From Acanthornis magna (lineage: Eukaryota > Chordata > Aves > Passeriformes > Acanthizidae), in the NCBI GenBank assembly GCA_036785705.1, contig JAWUZG010000084.1:12041501-12105500 (forward strand): 64,000 nucleotides of DNA, given 5' to 3'. Of this stretch, positions 28,601-40,654 are shown one piece after another. Position 1 is the stretch's first letter. Each line of letters opens with the position of its first letter. The notes under the pieces were generated by a model. That model was not told the origin of the DNA. It ran no database searches and saw nothing but the letters and a program-made list of their open reading frames with translations. Both the position numbers and the translations under genes were made by a program.

Positions 28601-31600
28601 GATATGTGAGATAGCACAGCCATCTGCACGCAGTGAAGAGGAGAATTTCTGCTTACGGTCACTAGGAGACATCTGACCAAAACTTAGTCTTAGTGTAGAA
28701 CAGATGGAAGCATTTGCTGGCAAGGTGGGATAATGCCAAGAGAAATACCATAATGGCCAGTCATCCTTTAATGAGGGTGACATGAATATAACTTTGGGAA
28801 TTACTTAATTTTGCTCATGAATGTGTTTATCATTTGCTGTAAAACAGGTACTATATTTTAACACAGCATTTACTATTAAAATTTAGTATGCTTTACAGCT
28901 TATTATTACACAAACCAGCTTTAAAGCACCCTGAGCTGTAAACTGGTTTTCTAGCTGACTTTTGGGTAAAACTCCTCAAAGTGCTGCAGTGAGTGTACTG
29001 AATAAGAGCCTATGTAAGTGCTGTACATAAAAGGATGAATTTACAAAACTCCTGAGGCAGAAATCAAGGATAGGTGCAAACTTTTAGGAAGCCCACCTTT
29101 CAAGATGTTGTTTTGGTCCAGTGAAATCCCTTAATTGATAATGCTTGTCACTCATTTTTCTCTGATCTTAGTCTCCTTTCTCATGTTTACCTTGCCCTTA
29201 GTGTCTCTGCATATGGAGGGTATTTCCTCCTAGAGTGTTTAATTCAAACTTGTAAGTTTTACACTTTCTCACATTTAAGTTCCCCCAGCTGTATGGTTTG
29301 ATACTATGCCTTCTTTCTCTTCTCTGCCATCCAAACATTGCTTAGCCCCTGTGAAACCATCCAAGCTGTTCCAGCTGCTGACAAGCACTGTAGTCCTGTC
29401 ACTGGCTTTCTATCCTGCTTTCTTCATATAGCCTGTTTTTTGATATTTCTACTAGGACTGTCTCTCCTTCCTTTCCAGGCAAAATAATCTCCACAGTATA
29501 TGCTTTTCCCTCCTTCTAGAAGCTTTTCTTGTATATTGATGTAACTTCTGGTCTGCTTTGGCTTCTGTGTCATCAACACCAACCCAGAATGTTTTAGAGG
29601 AAAAGGGATAAAATAAATACTTATATTAAGATATGCAGTATTGTGATTTCATTTGTGATTTCACATGTATTATAGTTCATTATTTGCATTTCAGGCTCTT
29701 CTCTGTTAAACCCTTAGTCATTTCTCCCTGGGATTTAGAACAGAGCTGCAGATTCCTCATGTTCTCCATACTGGGGAAATTTAAATCTGCAGCTTTTCAA
29801 AAAGTGCCTTCAAGTCTCATCCTCTTGTCCTTTCTGCTTCCCATCCATTCCCTAATATGGAACTGTGCTGTCACAGTGCCAGTGGTGGAATGCAATTAGG
29901 CTTCTGTGCCCAAGTGAGCCCTTCCACGGCCCCAGACTGCTTCCTATCTTGCTCATGGAGATAACTCCAGTGTGGGTGGGAGCTGCGTACCAGGTGCGAG
30001 ATGTTCATGGCACGGCAGGGGCTCCTCTCTTCCCCTATGAGCTGTGAAATCTGTTCAACAGCACCTGAGGCATGAGGAAAACACATGATTCTAATCAACA
30101 GGACAATCCTGGTGGTTATCCCCTTACTGTTAATGATTCTTATTTTTAATTCCAGTTTTGCATAATTAATTTCCTAATTTTCAAGGAAAGGTAAAAAGGG
30201 TATGCAGTGGCGTGCTAGAGCAGATTAATTCACATACATGAGAATATAACTGAACTTGCACAGTTGCCACATGGTTTCTTTTGTCTAAAATCCAATTATC
30301 AACACTCAGTTTTGCACCTAAGGGCAACTCTAAACTGTGCTTTCTGTCCTGCAGTTGAGGATTTCTGCAGTATGGGAACTGCTGAGGTAGAACAGTCCAG
30401 CCTGCCTCTGCTCTTGCCAACAAGCATTGTCTTAAAGCCCAAAATAAGGCTGAATTGCCTGGGACTGTCTCTCACTGCAGGAGTAGCCGAGAGAGGCTGT
30501 GTGTTGGTGCACTACACTGTGTAATTCCTTAGAGGTGGATTGTACAAAGGAAGTGGGCAGTGGTGAAGAGCACAGTCTGTGCCTAAGGGCCCAAGTGCTG
30601 GGTTTGATGCCTGACATAGCTCTACAAAGAACTTTTGACTCCTGCTGTTTTCACCCACTCACTCACCTTTTTATGCCTTTTTGCAGTCAGTCCTTGTCTC
30701 TCTAGTAAAACGACAGAGTGACCAAGCACCACATAGTGAAAAGGAGCTGAAGGAATAATCATAAAACGTTAATGTTTACAGAACTAGTTTGCAGTTGCCT
30801 TTCCTCTCCTAACTTGAACTACTCTACTTATTTCTGCAGCTTCCTCTTGTTTTGATATGGCTTGGGGCATGAACCGTGTCTTTGGTGTCTTCACCTCACC
30901 ACCCTCAGGTCCCTAAAGATTCTTTAAGGGCAATGAAAAGACATTGTAAATTAAAATATTTGAGCTGCTACTTAACATGTTTCTTTCTTTAGTTGCCTCA
31001 GGATGGTTCTGCTGGTCAGTACCCATAAACCTTCTCTTTCCAAGGGGCACGCACAGATCCTTCTAGGTCATTGCAGTCTAGTTCTGTTAGGCTTAAGGTG
31101 GCTAAACGTGACATTGGAGTGATACTTTGTGTAGGGCTACAAGGAGGCTTATTCAGTGATGTGGTGCAGGACTGCCTGGAGCTTAGACTTTCTGAAGAAA
31201 GTTCATAAACTGGAATTCAAGGCATGTCTAGTAGGAATGTGTGACATAGGAAATAAACAAAAAGTTCTCCTGAATTCCTTATCTGTAAAACATCTCTCAC
31301 TGTGTGCCTAATCCAATGGATAGCTGCTTCCAGTAGCAGTTAGAGGTGCTTTAATTAACTAGGACTTTTTTTTTAAAAAGGAGCAAACCATTAGTTGTTT
31401 TGTAGCCTTCAGATTCTCTGTCAGCTGAGGGATGACTGAAGTTAATCAAAATGATTATGGCTAACTGATTGAATTATGGTTGCTTTTGAAGGGCTAGCAT
31501 ATCCTGTTCTTTAAGATCCAACAGAAATATTTATTGGTGGCAGAATCAAATGTAAATTCAGGTGTTTGGGGGAGTCTTTACATGTAGCATAAGGAGCAGA

Positions 31601-33907
31601 GTTCAAACACATGCTGGTATGGATGTGTGGAAGGGGCCTGAAAACTTTCCCTGGGTTGTATTTTGGAATAGGATTTGGAACACTTAAAATCACTGCAATT
31701 ACTTGAGGGCCCCAGGCTGGAAAAGGTGGTATTTTGGAGCCACCGTCTGACTGTTTCACAGTATTGCACTACAAAACTAATTTATGCTCTTTGATGTTAA
31801 ACATCAGAAGTTCATCAGTTTATCCCTGTGCAATGTTGTTACCCTTTAAAAACAGTTCTCCAATGTTTTCCTGTACAGTTCTATAGACTGTATGTAAACC
31901 TGTCATGGATAGGGAGTTACCACTCCCTCAGGACAACTCTTCCCTCCCCTTGGAGACTTGTCAGCAGGGTTTTCTGGGCTTGGTACTGCCACCTGCACTC
32001 TGGCCTAGACTGATAGGGGAGAGACAAAATCGGCCAACAGAAGATCAAGGTCTTCCATGCAGAAAAGAAGTGAATCTCTTCAGTAACAGCTGTGATGTAT
32101 TTTGGTAGTGTTGCAGCTGTTGTTTTCTATTACTTGGATACAGCCTCTTTGAGGAGTAGCTGAGGAGGCAGAGGGTGATGCGGTGACACTGTCCCTTCTC
32201 TCCACAGACAGTACTACTGGTATGACGAGCGGGGAAAGAAGATCAAGTGCACTGCTCCTCAATACGTTGACTTCGTCATGAGTTCAGTGCAGAAACTAGT
32301 GACGGATGAGGACGTCTTTCCAACAAAATACGGTATGGCCACTTCCTGGGGCTCTTTAGGGAGACCATCAGTCAAATGAAAGTTGGCATTCAGCATGTAT
32401 ATGAATATCAGAGAGCTTTCTCACTTTTGTTTGATGGGTTTTAGTTGGATTTTTTTTTGTAGTTTTCTTTCTTTGTGTGTTTCTTTTTTAGTTTTGTTTG
32501 TTCAGGTTTTTTTTAAAGGAAGATTGTAAGTTTGGCTCATTCTTGCAATAAAAAATACTTAGATTCTTGATGTATGAGCTGGGGTGAAAGTCTCACAGAC
32601 CTAACCCCTTGGCCTGTATTTCATCATCAGTACCCCTTTTTCTTCAGGCATTTTGAGATCATCTAGGCTGTGTTCATAGAGGATAGAATTCTGAAAACAG
32701 TCAGCATGTGTGTGCTCAATACAGCCTGCTGATAGCAAACTTCAACCTTTGTGTGCCTTTACTATTTCCATTAGAGCATCAATGCATTAAGAAATGTGGG
32801 AAATAAATTGGATTGCCACGAATGTGGCTTGCTTTCTTTGCCCAAGGCTCTGAAAGCATTGTCTCTCAGAGTGTTTGCAGTCTCCTTTCCCTTACACAGA
32901 TTAAATAAAAATGTGATTTTTAAGAGCTGAAAAGCAATAGCAAAGTAATTTTAACTCAAATTTGTATCCTAACAAGATTGCTACATGCAATGCCTTTGGT
33001 TAAGGGGAAGAAAATAGAAACTTGAAGCTATTGTAGGTGGTCTTAATCAGGTCTAAAAGCAGCTGGCTTTGTGAACCACTTCAACAGGTGATTGGGAATC
33101 TAGGACATTAAATTATAGGACATTACGGTATGGAAAACATTAAGCAAACAGCCTTTGCTTACAAGCAGCTTGATCTGGAAGGAGGCAGTTTCTTTCCAAT
33201 TTGGTAGAATTTCAACAATGAAATGAGGGTAGTTATGTACAGTTATATACAAACTGCCACACACCCCTGAGGCCTGTGTACGTTGGCTTCAATTTTAGGA
33301 TCTCTGCATTGGTGTTCCGGGGGAGAACCTCCTCCTTGACAAATTAGATAAAGACACAGAAGAACCTCTCATTTTTACAGCCAGTAACAAAAAATGTAGC
33401 GGCTTTAGAGAACAGCTACACCTACTCCCTGCTTTTTGAACCCTTACGGTTTAAAATCTAACTTCAAATGAAAGTGCTTAATACCTCCTTAGATTTGTCC
33501 CATGGATTCCTTTAACGAGAGGATAATATGACACAGGTTGTCTGCTCTGTATGGTGGGGTGGTTGTTATCATGGTGTTTCTCTATCTTCCTTTCAGGCAA
33601 GGAATTCCCAAACTCATTTGAGTCCCTAGTGAAGAAGATCTGCAAGTACCTGTTCCATGTGCTGGCTCATATCTACTCCTCACACTTTAAGGAGACTTTG
33701 GCACTGGAGCTGCACGGACATTTAAACACACTCTACACACACTTTATCCTATTCATCAGGGAGTTCAACCTCGTGGACCCTAAAGAGACCACCATCATGG
33801 ATGACCTCACAGAGGTCCTCTGCAGCAGCAGCGGGAGCAGCAGTAACGGGAGCGGCAACGGGAGCAGCAACAGCGCAGGAGCACAGAACCACGTGAAAGA
33901 GAGATGA
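4335..33907 (+). CDS. MOB2: MOB2, MOB kinase activator 2, complete, five coding exons
   Basis: Joining 4335-4444, 24322-24482, 25673-25766, 32208-32332 and 33597-33907 gives 801 bases, or 266 residues plus stop, with all junctions GT-AG and in frame. I recognise the protein as MOB2: an EPEYTKSRITDF start of the core, PREIDLNEWLASN, INLQYSTISEFC, QYYWYDERGKK, HVLAHIYSSHFKE and a C-terminal QNHVKER. The Mob/phocein core runs from about residue 60 to 239. The expected zinc ligands are present as C109, C114, H188 and H193 (CxxxxC and HxxxxH). Known role of the family member: it binds NDR1/2 kinases (STK38, STK38L) in cytoplasm and nucleus, competes with MOB1 and restrains kinase activation, with links to cell cycle, DNA damage signalling and neurite growth. 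Length fits the longer vertebrate isoform. The only poorly conserved parts are the N-terminal 37 residues and a Ser/Gly/Asn-rich stretch at about 240-258. Confidence 0.95.
16056..16420 (-). mobile_element. CR1 LINE fragment, 3' region, minus orientation
   Basis: On the plus strand I read the reverse complement of an avian CR1 3' end: TTTAGGTGGGAAAAGACCC, then CCAGGGATGGTGACTCCACC, TTCCCTGGGCAGCCTGCTCC, GTGAAGAAATTTTTCCTAAT, TTGAGGCCATTTCC, GTAGTTGTAGAGAGTGATAA and GACTTGTGCTCCAGTCCC. The copy is several per cent diverged with small indels and lacks a clean terminal octamer repeat, so it is old and 5' truncated. It is the clearest sign that the host is a bird. The boundaries are approximate. 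Confidence 0.9.
21085..21333 (+). repeat. T/G-only low-complexity tract, (TTTTG)n-like, about 250 bases
   Basis: The plus strand is almost only T and G here: runs of 3-9 T separated by G or GG to GGGG, grading into TTTTG and TTTG repeats and ending in a clean (TTTTG)n. The complement is A/C-rich and gives a spurious lysine-rich open frame. It sits inside MOB2 intron 1 and would be U/G-rich in the pre-mRNA. Confidence 0.9.
24322..24482 (+). CDS. MOB2: MOB2 coding exon 2
   Basis: The exon completes Arg37 and encodes residues 38-90, from KSKGKPNGKKP to LNEWLASN, plus the first base of Thr91. The acceptor follows a pyrimidine-rich stretch ending TTTTGCAG; the donor is GTGAGT at 24483. It encodes a basic Lys-rich linker followed by the start of the Mob fold. 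This is the segment shared by all vertebrate MOB2 isoforms whatever first exon is used. Confidence 0.95.
24483..25672 (+). other. MOB2: MOB2 intron 2 (1.19 kb)
   Basis: Donor GTGAGT, acceptor TTTATTTTTCAG. I see nothing beyond ordinary AT-rich intron sequence. Confidence 0.85.
25673..25766 (+). CDS. MOB2: MOB2 coding exon 3
   Basis: The exon encodes TTTFFHHINLQYSTISEFC to MAVCNT (residues 91-122, the last split). It holds the first two zinc ligands, C109 and C114, spaced CxxxxC as in MOB1. The donor is GTAAGT at 25767. Skipping this 94-base exon would shift the frame and destroy the zinc site. Confidence 0.95.
25767..32207 (+). other. MOB2: MOB2 intron 3 (6.4 kb)
   Basis: Donor GTAAGT, acceptor CTCTCCACAG. 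The intron contains no recognisable exon or mobile element. A POU-type motif at 30160-30170 is reported separately. Confidence 0.85.
30156..30172 (+). promoter_or_regulatory. POU-homeodomain-like motif in MOB2 intron 3
   Basis: The sequence TTTTGCATAATTAATTT contains GCATAATTAAT, which matches the published high-affinity site for POU4/Brn-3 factors. It lies in an AT-rich setting, where such words arise by chance more easily, and nothing else here proves an enhancer. Confidence 0.25.
32208..32332 (+). CDS. MOB2: MOB2 coding exon 4
   Basis: The exon completes Thr122 and encodes QYYWYDERGKKIKCTAPQ through SSVQKLVTDEDVFPTKY to the first base of Gly164. This is the highly conserved middle of the Mob fold that contributes to NDR kinase binding. 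The acceptor has a good pyrimidine tract; the donor is G|GTATGG, weaker than the other MOB2 donors. Confidence 0.95.
32333..33596 (+). other. MOB2: MOB2 intron 4 (1.26 kb)
   Basis: Donor GTATGG, acceptor CTTCCTTTCAG. A short T-rich stretch lies near 32445-32515; nothing else is notable. Confidence 0.85.
33597..33907 (+). CDS. MOB2: MOB2 terminal coding exon 5
   Basis: The exon encodes residues 164-266 and the TGA stop at 33905-33907. It carries the second pair of zinc ligands, H188 and H193, in HVLAHIYSSHF, then the helical LELHGHLNTLYTHFILF segment and IMDDLTEVLC. A low-complexity tail of Ser, Gly and Asn (residues about 240-258, built from AGC, GGG and AAC codons) precedes the conserved AQNHVKER end. 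The tail differs in composition from the human Gly-rich version, whereas the flanks are nearly identical, so it is a rapidly evolving linker. Confidence 0.95.
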
Positions 33908-34395
33908 GCCCTCCTCCTGGACCCAAACTAACATTATAAACAGTATAATCTATTGTGGGTATGTGTATGTATATGTTCAGATATACATACAGGCATATAC
34001 AGCGATGAAAGCTGACCGCAGAGATGCTGCCACGCAGGACGCGCAGTCGTATGGGGCTGTACGGAGCTTTGGGTTAATGCGCCAGCTGGCGAGAAGTTGC
34101 ACCAATTTTATTTTATTTTCTGTCCACTCCTCCTTTTACCTATTCAGATGGATGACGAGTGCTGTTTTTAGAGAAGAGCCAAGCTTGAGAGTGGAGCCAC
34201 TCTTGGTTTTTTTGGTTGGTTTGTTTTTATTTTTTTTTCTTTTGGTTGGTTGGTTGGTTTTTTGTTTTTCTTTCTTTGGTCTTGAGTGCAAGCCCTTTGG
34301 TCTTTCTAGGATGGTGGTCCTGCCATTTAAAAAGTATCTATTATATTATAAGAAGTAACTTTTACTTTGAAGTGGCTTAAAATGCAGGTTTGTTT

Positions 34396-34421
34396 GGGGT
34401 TTTTTTTTGGGGGGGTGGGGG
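34396..34421 (+). other. MOB2: Potential RNA G-quadruplex in MOB2 3'UTR
   Basis: On the sense strand a GGGG run, nine T, a run of seven G, one T and a run of five G provide at least four G-tracts of three or more within 26 bases. One loop is nine bases long and the others can be one base. Folding is inferred only. Confidence 0.5.
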
Positions 34422-34906
34422 TGGTTTTTTGGTTTGGTTTTACATAGACTGCCCCTTACCCTGCCAAAAGCTCCCCTCCTGAGTGCGTCTTGCCCTTTGT
34501 TACCTTGGAATGGGAAGAAACTCCTGGCTTGACTAGAGCAGCAACTAGGGGCTTGCTACATGTTGAAAGTGGGCATGATTCTCCAGTTGTCCCATCTGCT
34601 CAGTCACAAGGTGTGAAAGTGCAAGAGGATCCAGAAGCCTTTCTGCTTATTGCTCCTACAACATACATACTCTTTTCTCTGCTCCCCTGCCTCTTCTTTT
34701 CCCTGGCACACCTCCACAGGTAAAAGGAGTAGGATCACTGCAGTCCAAAACCATGTGCAAGAGTCACCACCATTTGCTTTCCCTTGAACAGAGGCCCGGG
34801 GAGGGGGGGAGAAGGGTATACTGAGTCAGTCACCGCCTGTGCTAGAAAGATGGCTGTTGGCATAAAATTATATTGTTGGCTTATTTTAGTTCATCTGTTC
34901 TATAAT

Positions 34907-34912
34907 AATAAA
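34907..34912 (+). terminator. MOB2: MOB2 poly(A) signal
   Basis: AATAAA lies about 1 kb after the stop, followed 20-40 bases later by a GU-rich element (TTTGTTTTTGTGTGTGC at about 34935-34951). Cleavage is expected near 34925-34935. Confidence 0.75.
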
Positions 34913-37900
34913 AACAAATCTATCAGCCACAAGCTTTGTTTTTGTGTGTGCAGCGTCAGAAGTCACCAGACTCCACCCCTACACCCTCCCTTCCACTACT
35001 GAGTGCTGCTGGCTCTGCTGGCAGCCAGCTTTATAAATAATGGGTTGTCTTCCACCCTGTGATCTTACATTTATATTGAATTCCTTGCTTTTCCCAGTAG
35101 CCCTAGGAACTGCTTCCCCGGGGATGGTGAAGATAAGCAGCACTTGGAGAGTGGCAGGTTTCCTGTTGGTACTCAAATCCATTCTGCAAATGCAGATATG
35201 GGTTCCTGGATAACTTGAAGCAAATACTGTATCACAGCATCTCTGGATACAGTATTATATCAGTACTGTATCTGGACAGTGATACTGCTTTCTTTCCTTC
35301 AAGTTTCCACCCAATTCTTGCAGTCATTTTTTCCTGCTGGGAAAATGCCAATTTTGCTTGCACTTCTATCAAAGCTGTGACATTTGTTTGCTACTGGTTT
35401 TGGTCATTACCTGAAGCATATACATGATTAATAACTGACCTGGCATAAATCTGGGAAGGTTTTCTGGAATGAAGTCTGTACCTGTAGTAAAAGGCAGTAA
35501 AGAGGAGGAAGGTAGAACAAGTGCAAAGAAAAAAGTGAAGGAAAAACTTCCACACCCAAACAAAAAACAAAGCATGAGCAAGAAAGGATCAAAAAAAAAA
35601 TCATAAAAGTGAAAAAAAGAATAAGTCATAAAAGCATTAAAGTGTGAAAAAGAAGTGCAAAAAGGCATGAGCACAGGAGGAGTGAGGGATGGGGAAGGGA
35701 TTGAAAACAATCTCAGACTGTGATACCAGACGTGTCCTGTGTTGTTTTCTTTTCCTGAGTTGTGGGTACCTTGCAATGGTGCTGCAGTCTCCCTGCCCTG
35801 CTCAGCTGGGTGCTGTTAACAGGCTGTTGAAGAGCACGCCTTCCCCACGCTGTCCTCCTGCTACGGCCTCCATGTCCAGACAAATACTCCCCATTGGTCT
35901 CCCTTCATGCTGATGGGAGCCTTTCCATTACAATTGCCTGCACTGAAGTCTGGAGGGAAAACCAGAGGTCAGCAGGGGCAGTTGGAACAGTTCTTGGGTA
36001 AGGCCCCTCTGCTGCTTGCCCTCAGAACACAGTAGAGTTCAAGGTAAGAAACTGAGAGCAAGAACAACCACCCAGACCCAAGTAACTTCTGCTAATTTGT
36101 GATCTTCCTGTAAAAATGCATTTGCAGTTGTGTCCTCTGAAAGACCATTTGGAAGTGAAGCATTTAAGAAAAGTTTGACTTAACAAGAGGCAGTTCAGCC
36201 CTGGAAAGACTGACCTGATTCCAGCTCTTGAGTTTCTAGTCACAACACAGTGATGCCTGTGTCAAACAGAAAGGTGACTATGCCTCAGCTTCCCATAGGA
36301 GAGCTGGCAGAACCTTGTAGGAAGTCTGGGAATGCACGTTTTGGCTGCAAGCAACAAACAACTGAGGTGCCAGGGGAGCAGTGAAGTCCCAGGGTACCTC
36401 TGGAGGAGCCTGCTGTTGCTCACGGCAGCTGTCCGGGGTTCATTCTGCAGGCATTTGATATTCCTGAAAGCACCGGGGCTTCATCTGCCAGGGTAATCGC
36501 TTTATATTTTACAAGCAGTTAACAAGAACACAAATAATGAATCCTATTTTAGTGTGGCCTATCTTGTTGGGTTTAGCAGCGGGAATAAGGAAAACACTGA
36601 AATAGTGCCAACACCAATGTTCTTCTTGTCAGGAGTAAATGTTACTGTAAAGCTCAGCCTGAAGGCATCTGAGGGTGTTCCAGTGGTTACTGAATTATGC
36701 TGTAGAAACTTCAGATTCAGAAGTGCCACTAAGCCTTCAGAGCTTAGAACATGCCCCTGATGCCCCACACTGTAAGGACTGAGTCTGAATTCACCTGGGA
36801 CTAAATGACAGGCTTAGGTCTTCTAACACTGAGGAAATTGTCGTATTGCTGCATTAAATATGTTTTGTAAATTGTTTAAAGTGCTGTCAGAACAACAGAA
36901 ACAACTTCATTACCCTACCTTCAATGCCCACCCCCCAAAGAGCGTGACAGACCATACTGGTTTGAGGGCTGCTAAATGAATAAAATACCCCGGAAAGATA
37001 ACCAAACACTACTCAAGAACACCTTTTTGAACCATCTAGGTACACATTTGGTTCTCTACATGCACAAGTGATGTGCTGAAGAGCTGAGGTTGCATACATT
37101 TATAGCAATGGGGTGAAATACCAGGCTGAAACTTTCCCCCATTTTCTCATTATGCCTAAGTTTTTGAGGCTGCAGCATCCAGAGGAAATCCAAGCCTCAG
37201 TGCCTGTAAATAAAAATAGGAGGAAAATAATTTCTTCATCCATGCTATTTGGAGTAAATACCAGCAGCAGGTAAGCAAGCACTAAGGCCAGCAGCTTGTG
37301 TCTGTTACAAGGCCATAATGCCACCACATCTCTTACACCAACAGCCACGTGCAGCTTTAACCTCAAGGGAATGAAGCTGTGTAGAGATAAAAGGAGCAGC
37401 TTCACCCCAGCCCTAAGAAAGCTCCTCAAATGGCAATCTGTAAATTGAGCCAGGCATCTTCTGCTTCAGCCCAGCTGCACCCTTCTTCGTCTTGCCTGAG
37501 AATTGCAGAAAGTTACCAAGTCTGAGATCCCACAGAGCACATTCATTTTATACCTGAGTAACAACCTCTTAACCAAGAGAGTTAAGAAACTCAACCAGAA
37601 AACACCACGTTGCTGACAAGATCTGAGAAAGGCGAAAGATGGCTCTGAGGTACCACCACTTCTGGCCAAATATTCCTGGAAGTGATCAGGGGCTAAAGAT
37701 GGATGCTGCCAGGTAACAAATAGCTCCTCACATCAGCAGGAGACTGAAGGACTGCCACAGAAACAAGCAACTCTGTGAAAGAACAAGCCAGCTTTATGAA
37801 GCCTACTAAGCATGCTGATCTCATCAAAGCCACATTTCACCCAACAAGCCTTCGCTCACATCCATCATGTAACTTGTTCTAGCCAATCCTTAGCTCACCA

Positions 37901-38454
37901 TTTCAGCTGTTAACAGAAAGAAATCAAATCCAGAAGTACTCTTCCATTATCTAAGCTGCAGACAGAGGAGTGGGTTGTTGTTTTGTTTATTCAAACCTAC
38001 TAAACAAATGAAAGCAATGCTTGTGTCTGTAGCACAAATGGCAACACCAGGCAGTTTTAAATGGAGTTCTATTGCCAGGTGGCTGTCAGTAGTCACAGCA
38101 CAGGGTTCAGTATGGCTGAGTTATCCATGCTCTTGTGCCAGTACCAGTGCCTGAATATAAGCCCAGTACCTGAAGGATTTCAAGACCGATCTGGTACATT
38201 ACATGATAAGCTGTATGCAGTACAGCAAAATCTTTCCAAGTGAACTCATGAGAAAAACACCAAACAGCTGTCAAAAAACCCTCAATGTCCTAATGGGGTC
38301 TCTATTCTTTTCATGGACAGAACTGTTCTAGTTGTGACAGCTGACATGAACAATAAGACTTTTCAAAGCTAGGTTAGCATGTGACTCGGAGAAAACAGAA
38401 GTTGTTGTGGCCAAGCACTCAGATGAGAAAACACCCAGAGAGCTTTGCCTAGCC

Positions 38455-38507
38455 AAAAAAAAAAAAAAAATTAAAAAAAAAAGAAAAAGGAAAAGAAAAA
38501 AAAAAAG
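38455..38507 (+). repeat. A-rich low-complexity tract
   Basis: Fifty-three bases are nearly all A with a few T and G interruptions. It resembles an aged poly(A) tail, but no recognisable retrocopy precedes it and I see no clear target-site duplication, so it is left as simple sequence. Confidence 0.85.
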
Positions 38508-40654
38508 CACTAGCTAGACCTGTTTCTATGTTGTCATCTGCTAATTATTTTCATTATTTCTAAAAAGGAGGCATTAAAATACTCTGGCACTTTCCCACAC
38601 ACCAGTTCAGGTAGCTCACGTTCTCTCACAAAGTGGTGCAGGGTCCCTCACATAAACCACCTTCCTCTTTTTAATGGTCTCTGGCATAATTCAAAAGAAA
38701 GAGTAGAAAGAGCCTGGGCTAGACAGGCTTTGTGCTCAGTGGAGAGCAACCCTCTGCAACATCAGCTCAGATACAGAAAGGGTAAATGCCACCTCACAGA
38801 GGATTTCAGCTTCTGTGAAACTACTGCTTCAACCTGACATCAGTGAGGCTTAGAAGACACCTGCCCTGAAGCAAGTACTGCCCTCGAGGACTGCGAAAGA
38901 AAACCTAAACAGGGAAAACAAACTGATCCTGAGCACCAGCCACTAATTTAACTTCCACTCTGAACCAATGCAGTAGTGCAGGGTTCCCCACAAAGGGCTT
39001 TAATGCCAGTGCAGGAGCTGGAGGTGAATCCTCAGTCTGAGAAAGAGAAGAATAGCTGCACAGCTCTCCAGCACCATGGACTCATGAAACCCCACAAGGA
39101 CACACAGCGGTTACAGAGTTCTGTTCTGATCCTTTCTATGTGCACTGAATTCCTTTAGGGAAGGCCTTTACTTGACAGTGCTAATTTCAAGTAGATAAAA
39201 TTTCCTAAATTACTTATTTCATCCCTCTCAATTGCTCTTGACAAAAGTATCAAACAAAAACCTGATTTCCATAGGATCCATTCCCCAAATCATCTCAAGG
39301 AATATTCTTTCTGTTCCTAAGCATCAAAACTTAGGTAGCAGAGCTACCTCTCATGTAAAATCTGGTAGACAGTGAAATAGCTCTTAATAACTAATACTAA
39401 TGGCTCTTAATAGAAATTAATCCTGCTAAAGAATTTACTTCTATGAATAAGGAGAACCCTGTGCTTGGCTCTACTTAAAAAAGATGACCGAGAACAGGAA
39501 AGTGACATTTGATAACCCCATATATTTACCTGAAATCTTTGTAAATCCTGTAATAGAACTCTGTGTCCTTTTCAGCCAGGTTTACTGACACTCAGCAATT
39601 TAGGAAGGTTAATTTAAATCCTTGTGGCTATAAAACCTGTCTTAGCAGGAGTAAACACAAAAAGCAGAACACAAATTGTGCCTGAAGACCAGCTGTACCC
39701 ACTACAGCAGAACTGTGAAAAATTCAGCTACTTTAAGAACTTTTTTGAGAGAGCACAAATAATAATAGACACACATGAATAATCTTATTAGTTTAAAACA
39801 GATTTAAACTGACTTAAATGAAATCTACAGAACAGATGCTGTGATGTGATGTGATCAGAACATCACAGGCCCAGCATGTGAGGATGGGTAGTTCCTAGCA
39901 AATATTAAAACAAGATGTGCATCAAGACCTCAATAACATTATTGTTCTTTCATTATTACACCAGTGACATGGCCTGCAGAAGAGGAAAGAAGCATTTTCT
40001 TTCCTTGAATTTGCACCTATTGACACAAAAAGGTTTGTGCATGGAGTCCCTCATTTCACTCCCAGAGGATGACATTAGGAAATAGCAGGAAGGCAGTCAG
40101 GCACTGCAAACCAGCATTTGTCAGCATCCTGCTGCCAAACAGAAATCTCAGTTTGAAGCCAAGAGACTTGGGAAGAATCACAAAATCTGCAGAGCAAAAG
40201 AAAGCAGACACACAATTCTCAGCTGGACAGGTAAAGCTCCTTCCACATGAGATTTTCAACTACAAAGCCACTACTGGAGTTGAGGGCTTAAGGCAGATCA
40301 GTTCAAGCTCACACAAAGTCAGCACTGAGGCACCAGAGGACTGCAAGGCATCACCTGAATCCCAAAGCCTGGTCCCAAGCAATTCTGTGCAGCACAGAGA
40401 TACAGAACACGTTTGTATCCTCCCCTCCCACCTTCTGCCTGCATCAAGCCAGTGCACTGAATTTAGTTACAAGATGGCAACCCTGTGAATGAAGTTAATC
40501 TTGTGGTGTAACCACTACTTAAATGTGAAAGCACAACAAATACTCCAATCCATCAAGGAATTTTGATTGGATTAGAAACCCTCTGTGCTCCATCATAATC
40601 TCCCTGATGAAGGTAAAAAGCAAAACTACATCTGGAGAAGAGAGATTAAAACTC

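Larger units (their letters stand above)
33908..34935 (+). other. MOB2: MOB2 3'UTR
   Basis: The region runs from the stop codon to the inferred cleavage site after AATAAA at 34907. It is T/G-rich with two low-complexity stretches: (GGTT)n/T runs at 34200-34270 and a G-run block at 34396-34424. No coding potential is evident in the long open frames, which come from the T/G bias. The end is inferred from sequence only; more distal AATAAA hexamers near 36978 and 37207 could give rarer longer forms. Confidence 0.75.

Noticed and set aside
38455..38507. Poly(A) tail of a retrocopy
   Set aside because: No gene-like sequence precedes it and no convincing target-site duplication flanks it.
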